Source: Siphonodentalium dalli
Lineage: Eukaryota; Mollusca; Scaphopoda; Gadilida; Siphonodentaliidae
DNA length: 64,000 bases
NCBI GenBank assembly: GCA_032622095.1
Contig: CP136069.1
Coordinates: forward strand, 11,984,036-12,048,035
Direction: 5' to 3'
Below, piece by piece: positions 12,373-24,899 of the stretch; positions within the stretch are counted from its first letter, which is position 1, and the number at the start of each line of letters is the position of its first letter. Position numbers and translations under genes: made by a program. Below the pieces are notes generated by a model. The model saw only the letters and a list, made by a program, of their open reading frames with translations, searched no databases and was not told the DNA's origin.

Positions 12373-12547
12373 GTGAGACGAAATATATTCCACACAGTTT
12401 AATTGTGTGCATATGTGTCAAGAATGTGCCACGTTATCCGTGTGGTATATCACACACGGATAGAACATGGGTTCCGAAAGAGACACACATTACTTTTTTC
12501 CATCAAATATATGTGCAATTGAATATAGTGGGGCTTATGTCGTCTCA
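12373..12547. mobile_element. Small foldback element with central hairpin
   Basis: GTGAGACGA appears near the left edge and its reverse complement TCGTCTCAC at the right. AATTG(T)GTGCATATGTG and its inverse lie inside. At the centre, 12435-12462 forms a hairpin with TATCCGTGTG and CACACACGGATA arms. It is probably a MITE; the outer boundaries are uncertain. Confidence 0.5.
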
Positions 12548-12649
12548 CCAATTACCCATTGTAGGTAAATTGTAATGGTGTCAATCTTACTAGGACAATA
12601 TATCCTATCCATAATGCAATAGTGATTTTGCGAAATGTGTCATAATACG

Positions 12650-12790
12650 CTCCGCTGCCCCAACCCCGCGTCCCCTCCCCAAAAATGCGGCCCTTCCCCA
12701 ACCCCGCGTCCCCTCCCCAACTTCGCGGCCATTATCCAACATCGCGTCCACTCCCCAACCCCGCGTCCCATTCCAAACCCCGAGGGCCCC
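12650..12790. repeat. GC-rich short tandem repeat
   Basis: Repeats of about 18 bp built from CCCCTCCCCAA and CCCCGCGTC, in sharp compositional contrast with the AT-rich surroundings. It is not placed next to any gene I can see. Confidence 0.75.
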
Positions 12791-13270
12791 GCGGACTAGT
12801 CCTGGGACCTGAGAATAAAACTAAATTATTGCGGCTAACATGCCATGGTTTAATAAAGCATGTCGACAGGCCCGTTGAGGTAACTGCAAAGCGATACGTA
12901 ATATATATACATGCAGACCCATATAAGTAACGAGTACGACAATATCCAAGAACCTTTCTAATCATATGGATCGATTACGAAAATACCCAACCACCTTTCT
13001 AATCATATTTTGCCCATTGCCCATAGCTGCTATGACAATTCAAAAACGCCTTCACGTAATACAACCATAGAGGGCGTAACTGTACCATAATATAAAACAT
13101 GCGGGTTAACAGGGACGGCGAATAAGGGTAGTGCGGGGAGTGGGCGGTCGTGCTATGTCGGTCATATTTCGCAGTGCTTTGAGCATTGGGTGGATCATTG
13201 ATGTATATTAATATTTTCGATGAATAGCACAAGCGGTTGTAACACGCTCAGCTGCCCCAACTCCCCGCAG

Positions 13271-14195
13271 TTTACACTGTGTATCTACACTTTTGGTTGG
13301 ATATGGGAATGATCTCACGAGTGGTGACAACAAACAAATGAGGTTCCACTAGTGGCTCTGCCAAGAGTGGAAATTCATTTTGTGTTCTGTCAATGAATGG
13401 GATAATTACCACATTCAACAAAAAATGTTGATGTTCTGTTTATTATATGCTCCACTGAGTTGGCCCATGGCTTTCTTCGAAAGAATAGTCAAAAGTGCAA
13501 ATATGTATACCCAATCACAGCCATGGTAAAGGGATTGTGTATATACAACAGTTACGTTCTTCTGACAGATTGGTTGAGGGATAAAGGGGCTAACAAGAGA
13601 ATTTATTTGATCACATTTTACAACTGAACTGAACACTCGGGGACTTTTTATTAATTAACTCATTTAGTACCGAATCACTTATAATTCTAGGGCGGATGGA
13701 TACGAGTTAGATGTCGATATCTCACTAGACGGATAACGGTTTTTATCTGATGCAAAACTACTATTTGATAGCTCATCGTATAATAAATATGAAATACGCA
13801 TCATGTTTTATTATAAACTATTGGTAAAACTGAAAACAACCACATTTGAGCATATTCTGTCCTTGCAGACTCCAAACAATGTGTCGAATATTCCCTGGAC
13901 CGGGCACTGATGCCATTATCTGCCATTCTGCTCGTCCCGTGTTTGAGATAAATGAACAGCAACACCTTGAACAACGTCGGAATATTATAAAAGAGACAAT
14001 AGAGTGACATATTCGCGATGGGTATTGCTGTTAAAATAGTCTCTATAGACAGAAAGAATATTAAAATATAAACATATGTGTTCTTATATCAATCATAAAT
14101 ATCGCATAATATCATGTTATTGTCAAGAGATCATACGCAGTGTTAGTAAAAAGAAGCCATGTTATGTTAAACTGCAATACATGCAGAGTGTGCCA
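13271..14195. other. No gene or repeat recognised
   Basis: Nothing in this stretch is supported as coding or repeated elsewhere in the window. Confidence 0.5.
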
Positions 14196-14595
14196 TTAAC
14201 CCGTTCAGTGTCAGGTCCGATTTTTGTATCAACCCATATACCCTGTGCCAATGCATTCTCTTATATATGCGAGTCGACCACAGGTCGCCTCGCATATATA
14301 AGAGAATGCATTGGCTTAACAATTTTTCGTCATTTGTTATTATTTTTTTTTACAATTTTCTACAATTTTAATAATTTTTTCTTATATTCTCTAACAGACT
14401 TGTTTTGTTGGTTTAGTGCCAGGGAATCTGACGTTTTTCATGGGCATCAAAATTATTACTATGAATACTTTGTGGTAGTTTTGAGTTATAACATGCCCCT
14501 AAGGTTATAACCAGTTTGTTTTTAAATTCGCTATAGCATGCTTAAGCATAACCAAACAAAATTCAATCCAAAACAATCTAAAATAAAAGGGTTAA
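14196..14595. mobile_element. Partial hairpin-cassette element
   Basis: Begins TTAACCCGTTCAGTG, which is similar but not identical to the TTAACCCTTTACCC ends of the piggyBac-like MITEs. At 14247-14315 it carries one 69-bp hairpin (GCCAATGCATTCTC ... GAGAATGCATTGGC) followed by a T-rich spacer like theirs. The second hairpin is absent. The right end is uncertain; AAAGGGTTAA near 14587 is a candidate. The open frame running through the hairpin is not a gene. Confidence 0.6.
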
Positions 14596-15619
14596 GCAAA
14601 CACTCAACACGTGGATATCCTACTGAGTGAACTTGTTTAAAACAGTACGACGTTGCTTACAACACACACAGCGCTCGATTATCCTCGCCACTCAAGATTG
14701 AATGGGTTGAATTGGTCACAAGAAACAATCTCCCAATACAGATGACCACGGTGTTGGGTGTTTTGCTTACCGCACACTCTGTATGTGACGCAGATAAACA
14801 AAAGCTTGGCTCGCATAAATGTTTTGTGTGGATGTTATCCTATTCATACTAGCATTATACTATACTATTAGTATTTTCTTGAGAAGATTTTCATAATTTG
14901 GTCACTTTTATTAATTTATTTATAAATGGTAACCAACAACCAAAGCCATATTATATGGTAAATGTAAGTAGCAAGTGGACAGTTTGGTGTACTATAATAG
15001 TCACAATAACAAATTATCTGGAGCTCACAGCCATCGGTAATGTGTTTATCGATTCTGAATTTCGAGTTTTAATATAATTTATTATTTAAAAATTATTAGG
15101 TCCAATCGCAAATTATTTAGTTGCAATCCTTATCTTGAATATGTATATAGTGTAGTATATATTTATTACTTAGGACCTGTTATAATGTTTTGCAAACGCA
15201 CGTGGGCCCTGCTAAATCGGTACCATGTTTGTTTTTTCCGACGAAATAACGTGTCTCCGGGACAGTATATATTAATTAATTCACAGTTAACACAGGTGGG
15301 GGTAGTACAACATTTACAGGAAAGTATGCCGTTTTGTTGCATCTGGCATTTTCGGGGACCCACTCAATTTACAAAATGTATTTTTACTGCATATTTTTGA
15401 CATTCACCCAGATCCACACCCAACTTTTAATAATTTCAGTCCGAAACCGAATACAAAACTACATATATTGCTCATACAACTGGGAACTTACAACATTTAG
15501 TCCAAACGGTTTAACTAGTGCTAGTACCTGTATTTCAGTAAAACGAAATGAAAGTTAAAATGTTTCAAATGCTGACTGATGTCTTTTGTCTACCACATAC
15601 ATGTATTAAGAGTTTGTAT
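14596..15619. other. No gene or repeat recognised
   Basis: AT-rich sequence. Overlapping 65 to 74 codon frames near 15170-15550 have no domain and conflict with each other. Confidence 0.5.
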
Positions 15620-16229
15620 CCAGGGGCCTGTACTATGGAATTACAATTGCCGTATTACAAGGTTATGGGAGGTACACGGGAGGCGTGAAGTGCAATGGAC
15701 CACTGTATTGTAATAGAGTAGATTATACCCGTGTGCGCATTACCGATTGGTGATTGGGTTTGATCAGAATGGTATTCAATATAATACTCCAGCGATTTTG
15801 CATGACAACCCAACTAGAAATTGAAATACATCTTAAAACGTGAATTGTTGGAACAGACGATAACCATTGTTGACATATAACACAACGCACGAACGGTTGC
15901 GGCGTACTAACTGAGCGAGTATTTAAAGGATACCGATTACCACTAATACAATTGATCACGGAATACCCATGCTCTAGCGATAACAGATCAATGGGTGTCT
16001 CCGATGAATATTTTTTTCATTGGTCAATCAAGTCACATGTGGTAAACCTATTATTTTATTGGTCACCAATGACTCACCATGCATGTAAATGAGGCGTTGC
16101 AAGAAGTCGCCTTTTCGCTGTAAGAATAAGAGTGGAGGTATATGGTAATCGACACATTCTGTGTACCCCACATAACCTTCTACACGTGTCCAAACACGGC
16201 AATTGTAATTCCATAGTACAGGCCCCTGG
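15620..16229. mobile_element. Non-autonomous DNA transposon, CCAGGGGCCTGTAC ends, copy 1
   Basis: The termini are about 30-bp inverted repeats: CCAGGGGCCTGTACTATGGA, then ATTACAATTGCCG, mirrored at the right end. A second copy lies at 54530-55303 and is alignable along most of its length (AAGGTTATGGGAGGTACAC, GATTGGGTTTGATCAGAATGG, ATTTAAAGGATACCGATTAC, TTTTCATTGGTCAATCAAGT). There is no transposase. I could not fix a target duplication, so the superfamily is left open. Confidence 0.85.
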
Positions 16230-17339
16230 TTAGTGCGTGACCAGAGTGTGCTAGGTCAGCCTGGGTGGTCAAATTCCAATCTGGTAAATTGAAATTATAA
16301 TGCATCGATGAAGTGGACACATATAGTAATCATTCAGAAGCTCATAGCAACTGCATATACTAGATATCTCAATAGGATACGACATAAGATGCATCCAGCG
16401 AGATATCGTTTTCCCATGAAAGCTACCGTATTACATGAACGGAACATGTGTTTGAATATTTGGCTGTAATACTTGTTTTAGCTGATAGCATTATCTCAGG
16501 ACAACGAACACAATATTTACTTTCGAGTTACTACTGCCATTTTGTAGACACGTCCGTGACATATCAGTTGTTAAGCTCCAATTCAACTAGAGTTGACATA
16601 TTTTGAAATTAGATTAGCACAGAGAGGAGATTTACTAGGCTGCAATTTGAAATATTACTTGATCAATTGCTGATATTAGTAAGTGTAGGTCCACACAGGA
16701 CACATGCACACAATTCCATAATCTCTAAACAATTTCTGATTAGTATGTCAACCAGCTCAGGATTATTCCACAACACTTTTGTTAATCTACTGGGACAACT
16801 ACCATTTACACTAAATGATAAGCATGTCAGTATTGGAGGATCTTAAAAAATCATGTGCTACTAGCTCCGTTTTTATCTCAGAAGAAACTATATTTGACTG
16901 CACACTGTGACCACTATTATTGAACAGGCCTTCTATACATTTCCATATCACTTGAAAAATTGTAACGTTTTTGTAGAAACTATATTGAATGGGACAGACT
17001 CAATTGTGTTATACTATAGACATGAGCCATTCTAATATAGAATCCTCTGACGGCTCAAGGTATCTTAGTTTGCAAGAATATATGTACCTCTTATATAGAA
17101 TGATACATATACGTTTAATGCTTGTGTCTATGTATATGTTTTGCTAGCTGATTATATGACAGTTGAGAAGACATAATTGTTCAAGTGACTTAATTCGGTT
17201 ACCATTTGTCGAGATCGTGACATTTGAACGCCAAGTACTCCTTAGTGCGATATGAAGATGGCCTGGGAGATGACTAGACATATAACTTCGGAGGATATTT
17301 GCGAATAGAACAATCTTCTCAATGCTAGGGCATATACTC
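16230..17339. other. No gene or repeat recognised
   Basis: I find no coding signal, RNA gene or copy of any other repeat in the window. Confidence 0.5.
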
Positions 17340-20300
17340 TCGCCGCACCAATGACCCAAACGACACCAAATGTGATTTAATTAATCGTATCATTAGAGAA
17401 GAACGTGCATGAATTTGGTGGAAATTAGTGTTAAATATATTTTTATCAGCTTTGGTGCAACTTGATGACTTGAACGGAGCCACTTTTACATATCGAAACC
17501 ACTCTATTAGACTCACGCATGCATGCTATAATGAAGATGATTATATATAAGTTTGGCGGCAATCGGCAACTAAACAAATTATTATCATAGTTATAACCCC
17601 CCCCCCCCATATCTCTCACACACACGGCACCAATTTGACGTCTTCAAATAACCCGATTATATTCCTCCTATCATGGAGAAGAATAATATATCAATTCGGT
17701 GGAAATGTGTGCTAAAAAGAGTTTTTTAAATCAATTGTTGGTGCCCCAGCAACCCTGACTCGAACGTAGCCATATTATGGAGGCGATTATGTATAAGTTT
17801 GGTGGAAATCGGCGACAAAAAACTATTTCATCATTTTTTTTTGGACACCAACAGTCACTTAAGAATATTTTAACTCACACCATTATCTTCCTTGTACAAA
17901 GTTACCCTGTTAGACCGCCTCAGTGCCATCTCGATTGTACCCCGTGAAGTTATATATAGAACACGTACATACAGACAGATACATGTATATATTCGCAGAT
18001 ATATATAGACACCACATGTGGCGTCTTTACAACACACGACCTGATTCCTCGTATCATTTGAGAAGAACGTTATGAATTTGATTGTAATTGGCACTAAACA
18101 TATTTTTATCAATTTTGGTGACCCTTCCTCCCCTATCTCGGAATCAAGCGGCGCGACTTTTTAAATTATTAAACCAAACACTTTGACTCATTATGGAGAT
18201 GAATAATTATAAAACTGCTGAAAATTGGCTAGTATAAAAATTACTATCAAATTATGGTCCCCATATCTCTCACCCAAAATGGCACCAATTTGGCGTATTT
18301 AAATAACCCGATTATATTCCACGTATCATGGAGAAGAATAGTAAATCAATTTGGTGGAAATGATGCTAAAAACTGTTTTTTAACTCAATTGTTGGTGCCC
18401 TTAGCACCCCTGACTCGAGCGTAGCCATATCATGGAGGCGATTATGTATACGTTTGGTGGAAATCGGCGACAAAAACTATTTCATCATTTGTTTTGTTGC
18501 CCTCCCCCTTTACTGCCACTGACAGCAACAGTCACGTTAGAATACTTTAACTCACACCATTATCTTCCTTGTAAAAAGTTACCCCTCTTAGACCGCCTCA
18601 GTGCCATCTCGATTTTACACCGTGAAGTTATATATAGAACACATACAGACAGACATATATTCGCAGATATATCTAGGCACCACATGTGGCGTCTTTAACA
18701 CACACGATCTGATTCCTCGTATCATTTGAGGAGAACGTTATGATTTTGATGGTAATTGGCACTAAACATATTTTTTATCAATTTTGGTGACCCTCCCTTC
18801 CCTATCTCAGAATCAAGCGGCGCGACTTTTGAAATCATTAAACCACACACTTTGCCTCATTATGCAGATGAATAATTATCAAATTGCTGAAAATTGGCTT
18901 GTATACAAATTCGTATCAAATTTAGTGTCCCCATATCTCTCACCCAAGATGGCACCAATTTGGCGTATTTAAAACGCACGATTAGATTTCTCGTATCATG
19001 GAAAAGAATAATATATCAATTTGGTGGAAAGGTGCGCTAAAAACAGTATTTTAACTCAATTGTTGGTGCCCCCAAAACCCCTGACTCGAACGTAGCCATA
19101 TCACGGATCGATTATGTATAAGTTTTGTGGAAATCGGCGACAAAAAACTATTTCATCATTTGTGTTGGTGTTGCTGCCCCTCGTCCTTTACTTCCACTGA
19201 CACCAACAGTCACTTTAGAATATTTTAACTCACATCATTATCTTCCTTGTAAAACGTTACCCCTGTTATACAGCCTCAGTGCCATCTCGATTGTACCCCG
19301 TGAAGTTATATATATAACACATACAGACAGACAGATATTCGCAGATATATCTAGGCACCACATGTGGAGTCTTTAACACACACGATCTGACTCCTCGTAT
19401 CATTTGAGGAGAACGTTATGAATTTGATGGTAATTGGCACTAAACATATTTTTATCAATTTTGATGACCCTCCCTCCCCTATCTCAGAATCAAGCGGCGC
19501 GACTTTTGAAATCATTAAACCAAACACTTTTACTCACTATGCAAATGAATAATTATAAAATTGCTGAAAATTGGCTAGTATACAAATTCGTATTAAATTT
19601 AGTGTCCCCATATCTCTCACCCACAGCGGCACCAATTTGGCGTATTTAAAACACACGATTAGATTCCTCGTATCACGGAGAAGAATCTGGTGGAAATCGG
19701 CATTAAACATTTTGATTATCAATTTTGTTTCACTCTCACCCTCTATATATATGTATATCTTTTGTATCAATTTGGTGGAAATTGGCGCTAAAATATTGTG
19801 TATCAATTTTGGTGCCCCTCTCCCTTTCACTGCACCCCTGACTTGAATGACGCCACTTTGACAGCTTTAAGTCACACCATTAGAGTACTCATACCATTGG
19901 GATGATTTTGTATAAGTTTGGTGGCAATCGGCGAATAAACAAATTATTATCACATTTAGTGCCCACCCCCCACCAATCTCTCATCCAAACGACATTAATT
20001 TGGCGTCTTTAAATAACACATTTAGATTCTTTGTATAATGGAGAAGAATGTGTATCAATTTGGTGGAAATCGGCGCTAAAATTATTTTTAACAATTTTGG
20101 TGCTCCTCTCCCTTCCATGTATCCCTTACTAGAACGGCGCTACTTTTGACATATTTAAACCACATCATTAGATTCCTCATATCATGGGGATGATTCTGTA
20201 TTAGATTAGTGGCAATCGGCGACAAAAACTATTTCTACCGCTCCCCTTTTCTGTCCCTGACAACAACGGCGTCACTCAAAACAATTCTAACCCGCGCCAT

Positions 20301-20400
20301 TATTTTCTCGTAATAAGTTACCCTGATAGACCACGTTGTTTCCATCTAGATGGCCACTGTGAATTTTTATAGAACCCAGACAGACAGTCAGTGCGGATTA
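17340..20400. repeat. Dispersed repeat family C, tandem copies with 668-678 bp period
   Basis: Same family as 7861-9250. The phrase CAGTGCCATCTCGATT occurs at 17921, 18599 and 19277, exactly 678 bp apart each time; CACCACATGTGG occurs at 18010, 18678 and 19356 (668 and 678 bp). At least three near-identical units therefore stand in tandem from about 17.6 to 19.6 kb, followed by a more diverged segment that resembles the copy near 8.2-9.2 kb and ends in an ACCCAGACAGACAG tail near 20390. A run of C lies at about 17579. No reading frame is conserved across units. Confidence 0.85.
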
Positions 20401-20484
20401 TGATGCAATAGACTCCATCAGGCTGCCAAAATGGGTCGTGTTTCCAAGTAAAGAGAGATTACACAAGTGTTGTGTAAGACGCGC

Positions 20485-23390
20485 TAAACACCCCCGATCC
20501 AAATGCAGTTGACCGCCGTCCATATTCACAGTGTATAAACCGTACAAACATTAAATCGGAAGTTGCTTTCGAATAGACGAAAAATTCAATTTTTAGAACG
20601 TAAATGTGACAGAAATATCACAACAACACCACACAATTCAGGTTTCAGACGGACACACGGTTGCACCACATCTATAAACGTAATTATATATTGTACATAC
20701 ACATTTGCCGATCGTAAGCGGGCTCCATTTGAGCGGAAGACTCTGTTTAAAAACGGCCTTTGATCACTTCAGAAAATAATTTTCTCGCAAAAATTCCCTC
20801 TTCAAATGTCATTTTAGCACATATACAGCATCTGTCGGAAATCCCACTCTATTGCAACGGAAATACCGTTATGTGTGTACCATATATGGACATGCCCTTG
20901 GCTCGAGCGTATTCAAAATTTGAACGTAGAGAGTATTTATTTGGACACCCCGCTCTCAGTCTATGTACGCCTAGTTGTTTAAGTTGATGATCACTGGTTG
21001 CCAAAAATATGTACGCCAAGTTGTGATGATGTGATTTGTATGCAAAGACTAACCCATGAATTGGGTTTCCATATTAGAGATACTCGTACTACCGATGGTC
21101 TTTATTAACCTTCAATTACAAGAGGAAGGCACTGTTCCGCTCCACATCCGTTTTCCGATTCTGGGATAGGGACCCACCCCATCCAAACTGCTTCAAATGA
21201 CTATTTTACTCAGTTTTCCTGATCTGTCTTTTCCTATCAATGTTCCTTATCATCATAGAAGCATTCCTACTTTTATATACCAACATCACTGTAAAGTTTC
21301 AAAACAATTCTCCAATAAATGTGGGCTGTTGGGTATGTTGATGGATTGACATTTTAAATCAAAGATGGCTGCAGGTGCCCATGTTTGTTTTAAACAAATA
21401 TTGGGGAACAATTGAGGCTCCCAATTAGAGGTCACGTCGAATATCCATATGGAGTTCGGTGACGATTTGATGAGAAATGTGACCTGTAAAGTGTGCTAAA
21501 GGATTTTGTCATACAAAGAGTAAAATTCCAAGATGGCCAGAATGGCAGCCATTTATTTTACCAAATTTGGAAAAAAAATCGAAGGCACCCACCGAGAGGT
21601 CACAACGAAGATCCATATACAGGTTGGTGATGATCGGATGAGGGATAAGCTCTGCATGGTGTGTTAAAGGATTTAGCGATGCAACGAGTAAAATGCAAGA
21701 TGGCTGCCAGTGGCCATATTTTTCATAAAAAATCATTCAAATTTGACAGCTCCCATCTATAGGTGATCCTCGACCCATATACCGAATATAGTTGAAATCG
21801 GTCAAAGTTTGTTTTAACACATTTTTTTTTTTTTTATTACAGATTTTTAATAGTCTATTTTTATTTGAAGAGATAAAGGTACTCAATCAGAAATGTCTAT
21901 TTCCTTGGCATCGGCGGTAAAAAATATTTGATACGAGTCGAGGAACCGACCCATCAAAGCTAAGAGTGATCAGATCTCGATGTTTGAATTCTATTATTTT
22001 AATTTTAAGTGGCTCAGTAAATAGTCGACGAGTAGACATCTCTGAACAAATTGCGGATGAAGATGGATGACTCTAAAATCGAGTGACTTTTTTGTATCAG
22101 ATATTTGACAATAAGATGTTTTGGGCAATTGTATACTATAGTTGACTGTGATTAGCACTATTTTTGGGCAATTACTCGATTCTTATAACTGAAGCGGCAT
22201 TTAACAAAAATTGTTGTTCTTGGAATCTGATGATATGGGGACCATCGAATCGGATTGAGTACCTTTACGTGAAGAGTTTACATTATTTGAAGAATCTATT
22301 ATTGTGTTATGTTTTCATTTACATCAGGTTGATTAAATGATTTTTAATAGAACTATTTAAATATGAGCCTTTCCATGCCAATGTGCAATTATATATCCAG
22401 GTGAAAACATTTAGCAAACTGACATTTGTATTACCTCTTGGTGTCATTCCTCATTATTAACTGCTGGTGAACTCAACCCCCCTACCAAGAGAGAAGTGCA
22501 TACATATTACATAATAGAAGCATTCTTAAAACATTTTGTCCCATTATTTTGAAGAAAAATGACTCTATGAACAAAATTACAGGGCCAGGACAAATGTGTA
22601 AACATGGCTGCAGAACTAGCCACGGCCCCGCCTAGTGTTCGGAAAACAATTGCAGACCCCACCCCTGACGTACACACAATTCCATCACAGAATACAACAT
22701 ATTTCCTCAACCCCTAAATACAATTTTGTTACATGCGGAGTCGAATAACAGTAGCTAAGTGTTAATCGGAATACCTTGTTTGATTCAGGCAGAGTCTATA
22801 AGTTCAATGACGTGACATTTCGAAGACATAGTTATGTTTTAGTGGGTCGAAAGGAACATATCATTACTGTACGATTCCTGTACAACGTCGCAACTGGTAT
22901 TGTCGTCGTACACAACTAGGCGTACATAGCCTGACGAGTGGGGTGTCCAAATAAATACTCTCTACATTCAAATTGTGAATACACTCGAACCAAGGGCATG
23001 TCCATATATGTTACACACATAACGGCCTTTCCGTTGCAATATAGTGGTATTTCCGACAGATGCTGGCTATGTGTTAAAATTACATTTGAAGAGGGAATTT
23101 TTGCGAGAAAATTATTTTCTGAAGTGATCAAAGGCCGTTTTTATCTATTAAACAGAGCGTTTCGCTCAAATGGAGCCCGATTACGATCGGCAAATGTGTA
23201 TGTACAATATATAATTACGTTTATAGATGTGGTGCAATCGTGTGTCCGTCTGATACCTGGATTTTGTGGTGTTGTTGTGATAATTTTGTCACATTTACGT
23301 TCTAAAAATAACATTTTTCGTCTTTTCGAAAACGACTTCCGATTTAATGTTTGTACGGTTTATACACTGTGATATTGGATCGTGTGGGGT
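20485..23390. mobile_element. Element with about 490-bp inverted terminal arms
   Basis: The left arm (20485-20978) and right arm (22911-23390) are reverse complements with modest divergence. Landmarks include TATAAACCGTACAAACATTA, GCGAGAAAATTATTTTC and GTACGCCTAGTTGT. The interior is about 1.9 kb and has no transposase or other recognisable domain. Open frames inside the arms (for example 22938-23372) are mirrored in the other arm and not credible. Long arms of this kind are seen in Mutator-like and foldback transposons, but the terminal bases and target duplication were not decidable, so the class is unknown. The left arm carries about 19 extra bases near 20501 relative to the right arm. Confidence 0.75.
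21355..21830. repeat. Degenerate tandem repeat inside the long-arm element
   Basis: Three units of about 175-180 bp recur, each with AAGATGGC(T/C)(G/A), AAA(T/C)TTG, a (C/G)AGAGGTCAC or equivalent block, ATCCATAT and TG(T/C)TAAAGGATTT. Units begin near 21363, 21530 and 21700. No coding sequence. Confidence 0.6.
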
Positions 23391-24604
23391 TTGTGGTGAA
23401 TATTTAATGGGTCTTGGAGGGGGCAACTTACAGCACCCTTTGTTTGATCTAAAGATATAAAGGAACCGATAAATGGCATATCTCACCTATTTGAACCCCT
23501 CTGCCTAGGCGGCGGCAATTGTCGAATAAGGAATGAAGGTCATATTGCTCGTATAAGTTGAATACAAGCTCAAAAATTCGGATTTTTGAAAAATAGTGGC
23601 GGTCATTTTTTAAAAAGTGGCGGCCATTTTGAATCAGTCGACCATTACGATTGTTATCCTTCATCCCATTTTCCTCTCTTCTGATTGGCTGAGAGTGCGT
23701 CACATGGCGGGCAGTAAATCACCTTATGACCCTCGAGGGTAACATTTTCTCAGTTATTGACCGCTCAGCTGTTACCAGTAAACATAAATCTACGAAGAAC
23801 TCAACGCGCAGAGATTCTCTCACAGCTCTCTAATAATTTCCGAAAACACTGTTTTATAAACATCACTGTTTCATAACAACCGCGAACTGTGGTGTTTGTT
23901 AATTTGCATAATTGTGTGTTTTTGTTATTTGCAATTAAAGCACGCTATGACTAAATGGTGTTATCACGGACACAAATCCATTATAAGGAGTAATGTTCCT
24001 ATTGAACCTTTTTATATCAATAATAAATACCGTGGGACAAATAGATAAACCTTATTATGCAGTTGGTATGTGCTGCAGACAATTGCACATACGATGTACA
24101 TACGTTACAAATACGTGTATGTATAAGCTCTAAAGATCAAATAGTCACTCTTTACTGTTTATCAATTGACTATTTCTTTTCGGCAATACATTCCTCAGAC
24201 TTCAGAAGAATACACTTATGTTGCGTAACAATCTGTAACATATGTCAATTTCTTTTTGCACAACTACAACGTGTTAGTTTCACATTTTAGCGTTCTGGAA
24301 ATTAACACGTGTGCCTGCGTCTTTACGCTCATTTGAACGAAACCGAACATTTCGCTGCATGGCTACTTAACTTCGAAATTGCTTTACTCCTCTTTCCGTG
24401 AACAGATTCCCACCATGCGACCAGCAAACTGACCGGAGAATAGCTGCGCAAATTATGGGTGTGTTAATTGATCCAGAATGTGAATGTTTTATTTTCTGAA
24501 AAGCGAGGATTACAACATAAAATTAACTCTTCGAACTGGATTAAAGAATATACGCACGCACTTAGGCCTGCTATTAAGGAGGTTCGTGTGTACTCATTTG
24601 TCAG
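23391..24604. other. No gene recognised
   Basis: A slightly more G+C-rich patch at 23640-23720 contains ATTGGCTGAGAG and TCACATGGCGGG. These could be promoter-like, but with no exon downstream they are not annotated as a promoter. Confidence 0.4.
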
Positions 24605-24605
24605 A

Positions 24606-24764
24606 TAACAAAACAGTTATCACCCTTGTTTTCGTGAGACACGGGGATTTGTCGCCGGTCTCGACCTGGAATGTCACCCTCGGGCGACATTCCAGGTCTC
24701 AAGCGGGCGATAAATCCCCGTGTCTCACTCAATCGCGGGCGATAACTGTATATTATTTTGTTTA
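24606..24764. mobile_element. Foldback MITE, G+C-rich palindrome
   Basis: A near-perfect palindrome: CAGTTATC, GTGAGACACGGGGATTT, GACCTGGAATGTC on the left and their reverse complements on the right, centred near CCCTCGGGCG. The open frames on both strands here simply mirror each other. Confidence 0.75.
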
Positions 24765-24899
24765 AGTCAGTCTTCGCAGTCCACATTGGCCATTCATGTT
24801 AAATGACATGCTTTGAGTCACAATCAAGTTAACGATTCTGTTACTACTGTTGACACATCTACTATATATTTTGAGAACTACGTATATATATAAATATAT

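Larger units (their letters stand above)
11750..13270. repeat. Degenerate tandem repeats, units about 250-300 bp
   Basis: Phrases such as GGGCG...GCATATAAATATTTTCGATCAATAGC, TGTATATTAATATTTTCG and CGCTCTACTTTA with GCAGGC(A/G)CGTT recur near 11860-11960, 12030-12160, 12240-12290 and 13080-13240. Units are strongly diverged and interrupted by the foldback at 12373-12547 and the GC-rich repeat at 12650-12790. I see no coding signal. Confidence 0.55.

Noticed and set aside
14076-14510. 144-codon plus-strand frame
   Set aside because: It runs through a 69-bp hairpin of the MITE cassette; similar peptide strings appear wherever the hairpin occurs (for example 58928, 59852).
21360-21720. YY1-type AAGATGGC sites as a promoter
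   Set aside because: The motif is part of a degenerate tandem repeat inside a transposon-like element, with no transcription unit next to it.
22938-23372. 144-codon plus-strand frame
   Set aside because: It lies entirely in the right arm of the long inverted element; the equivalent frame is broken in the left arm.
23640-23720. CCAAT-box promoter
   Set aside because: ATTGGCTGAGAG is present, but no exon, TSS context or downstream coding sequence supports it.
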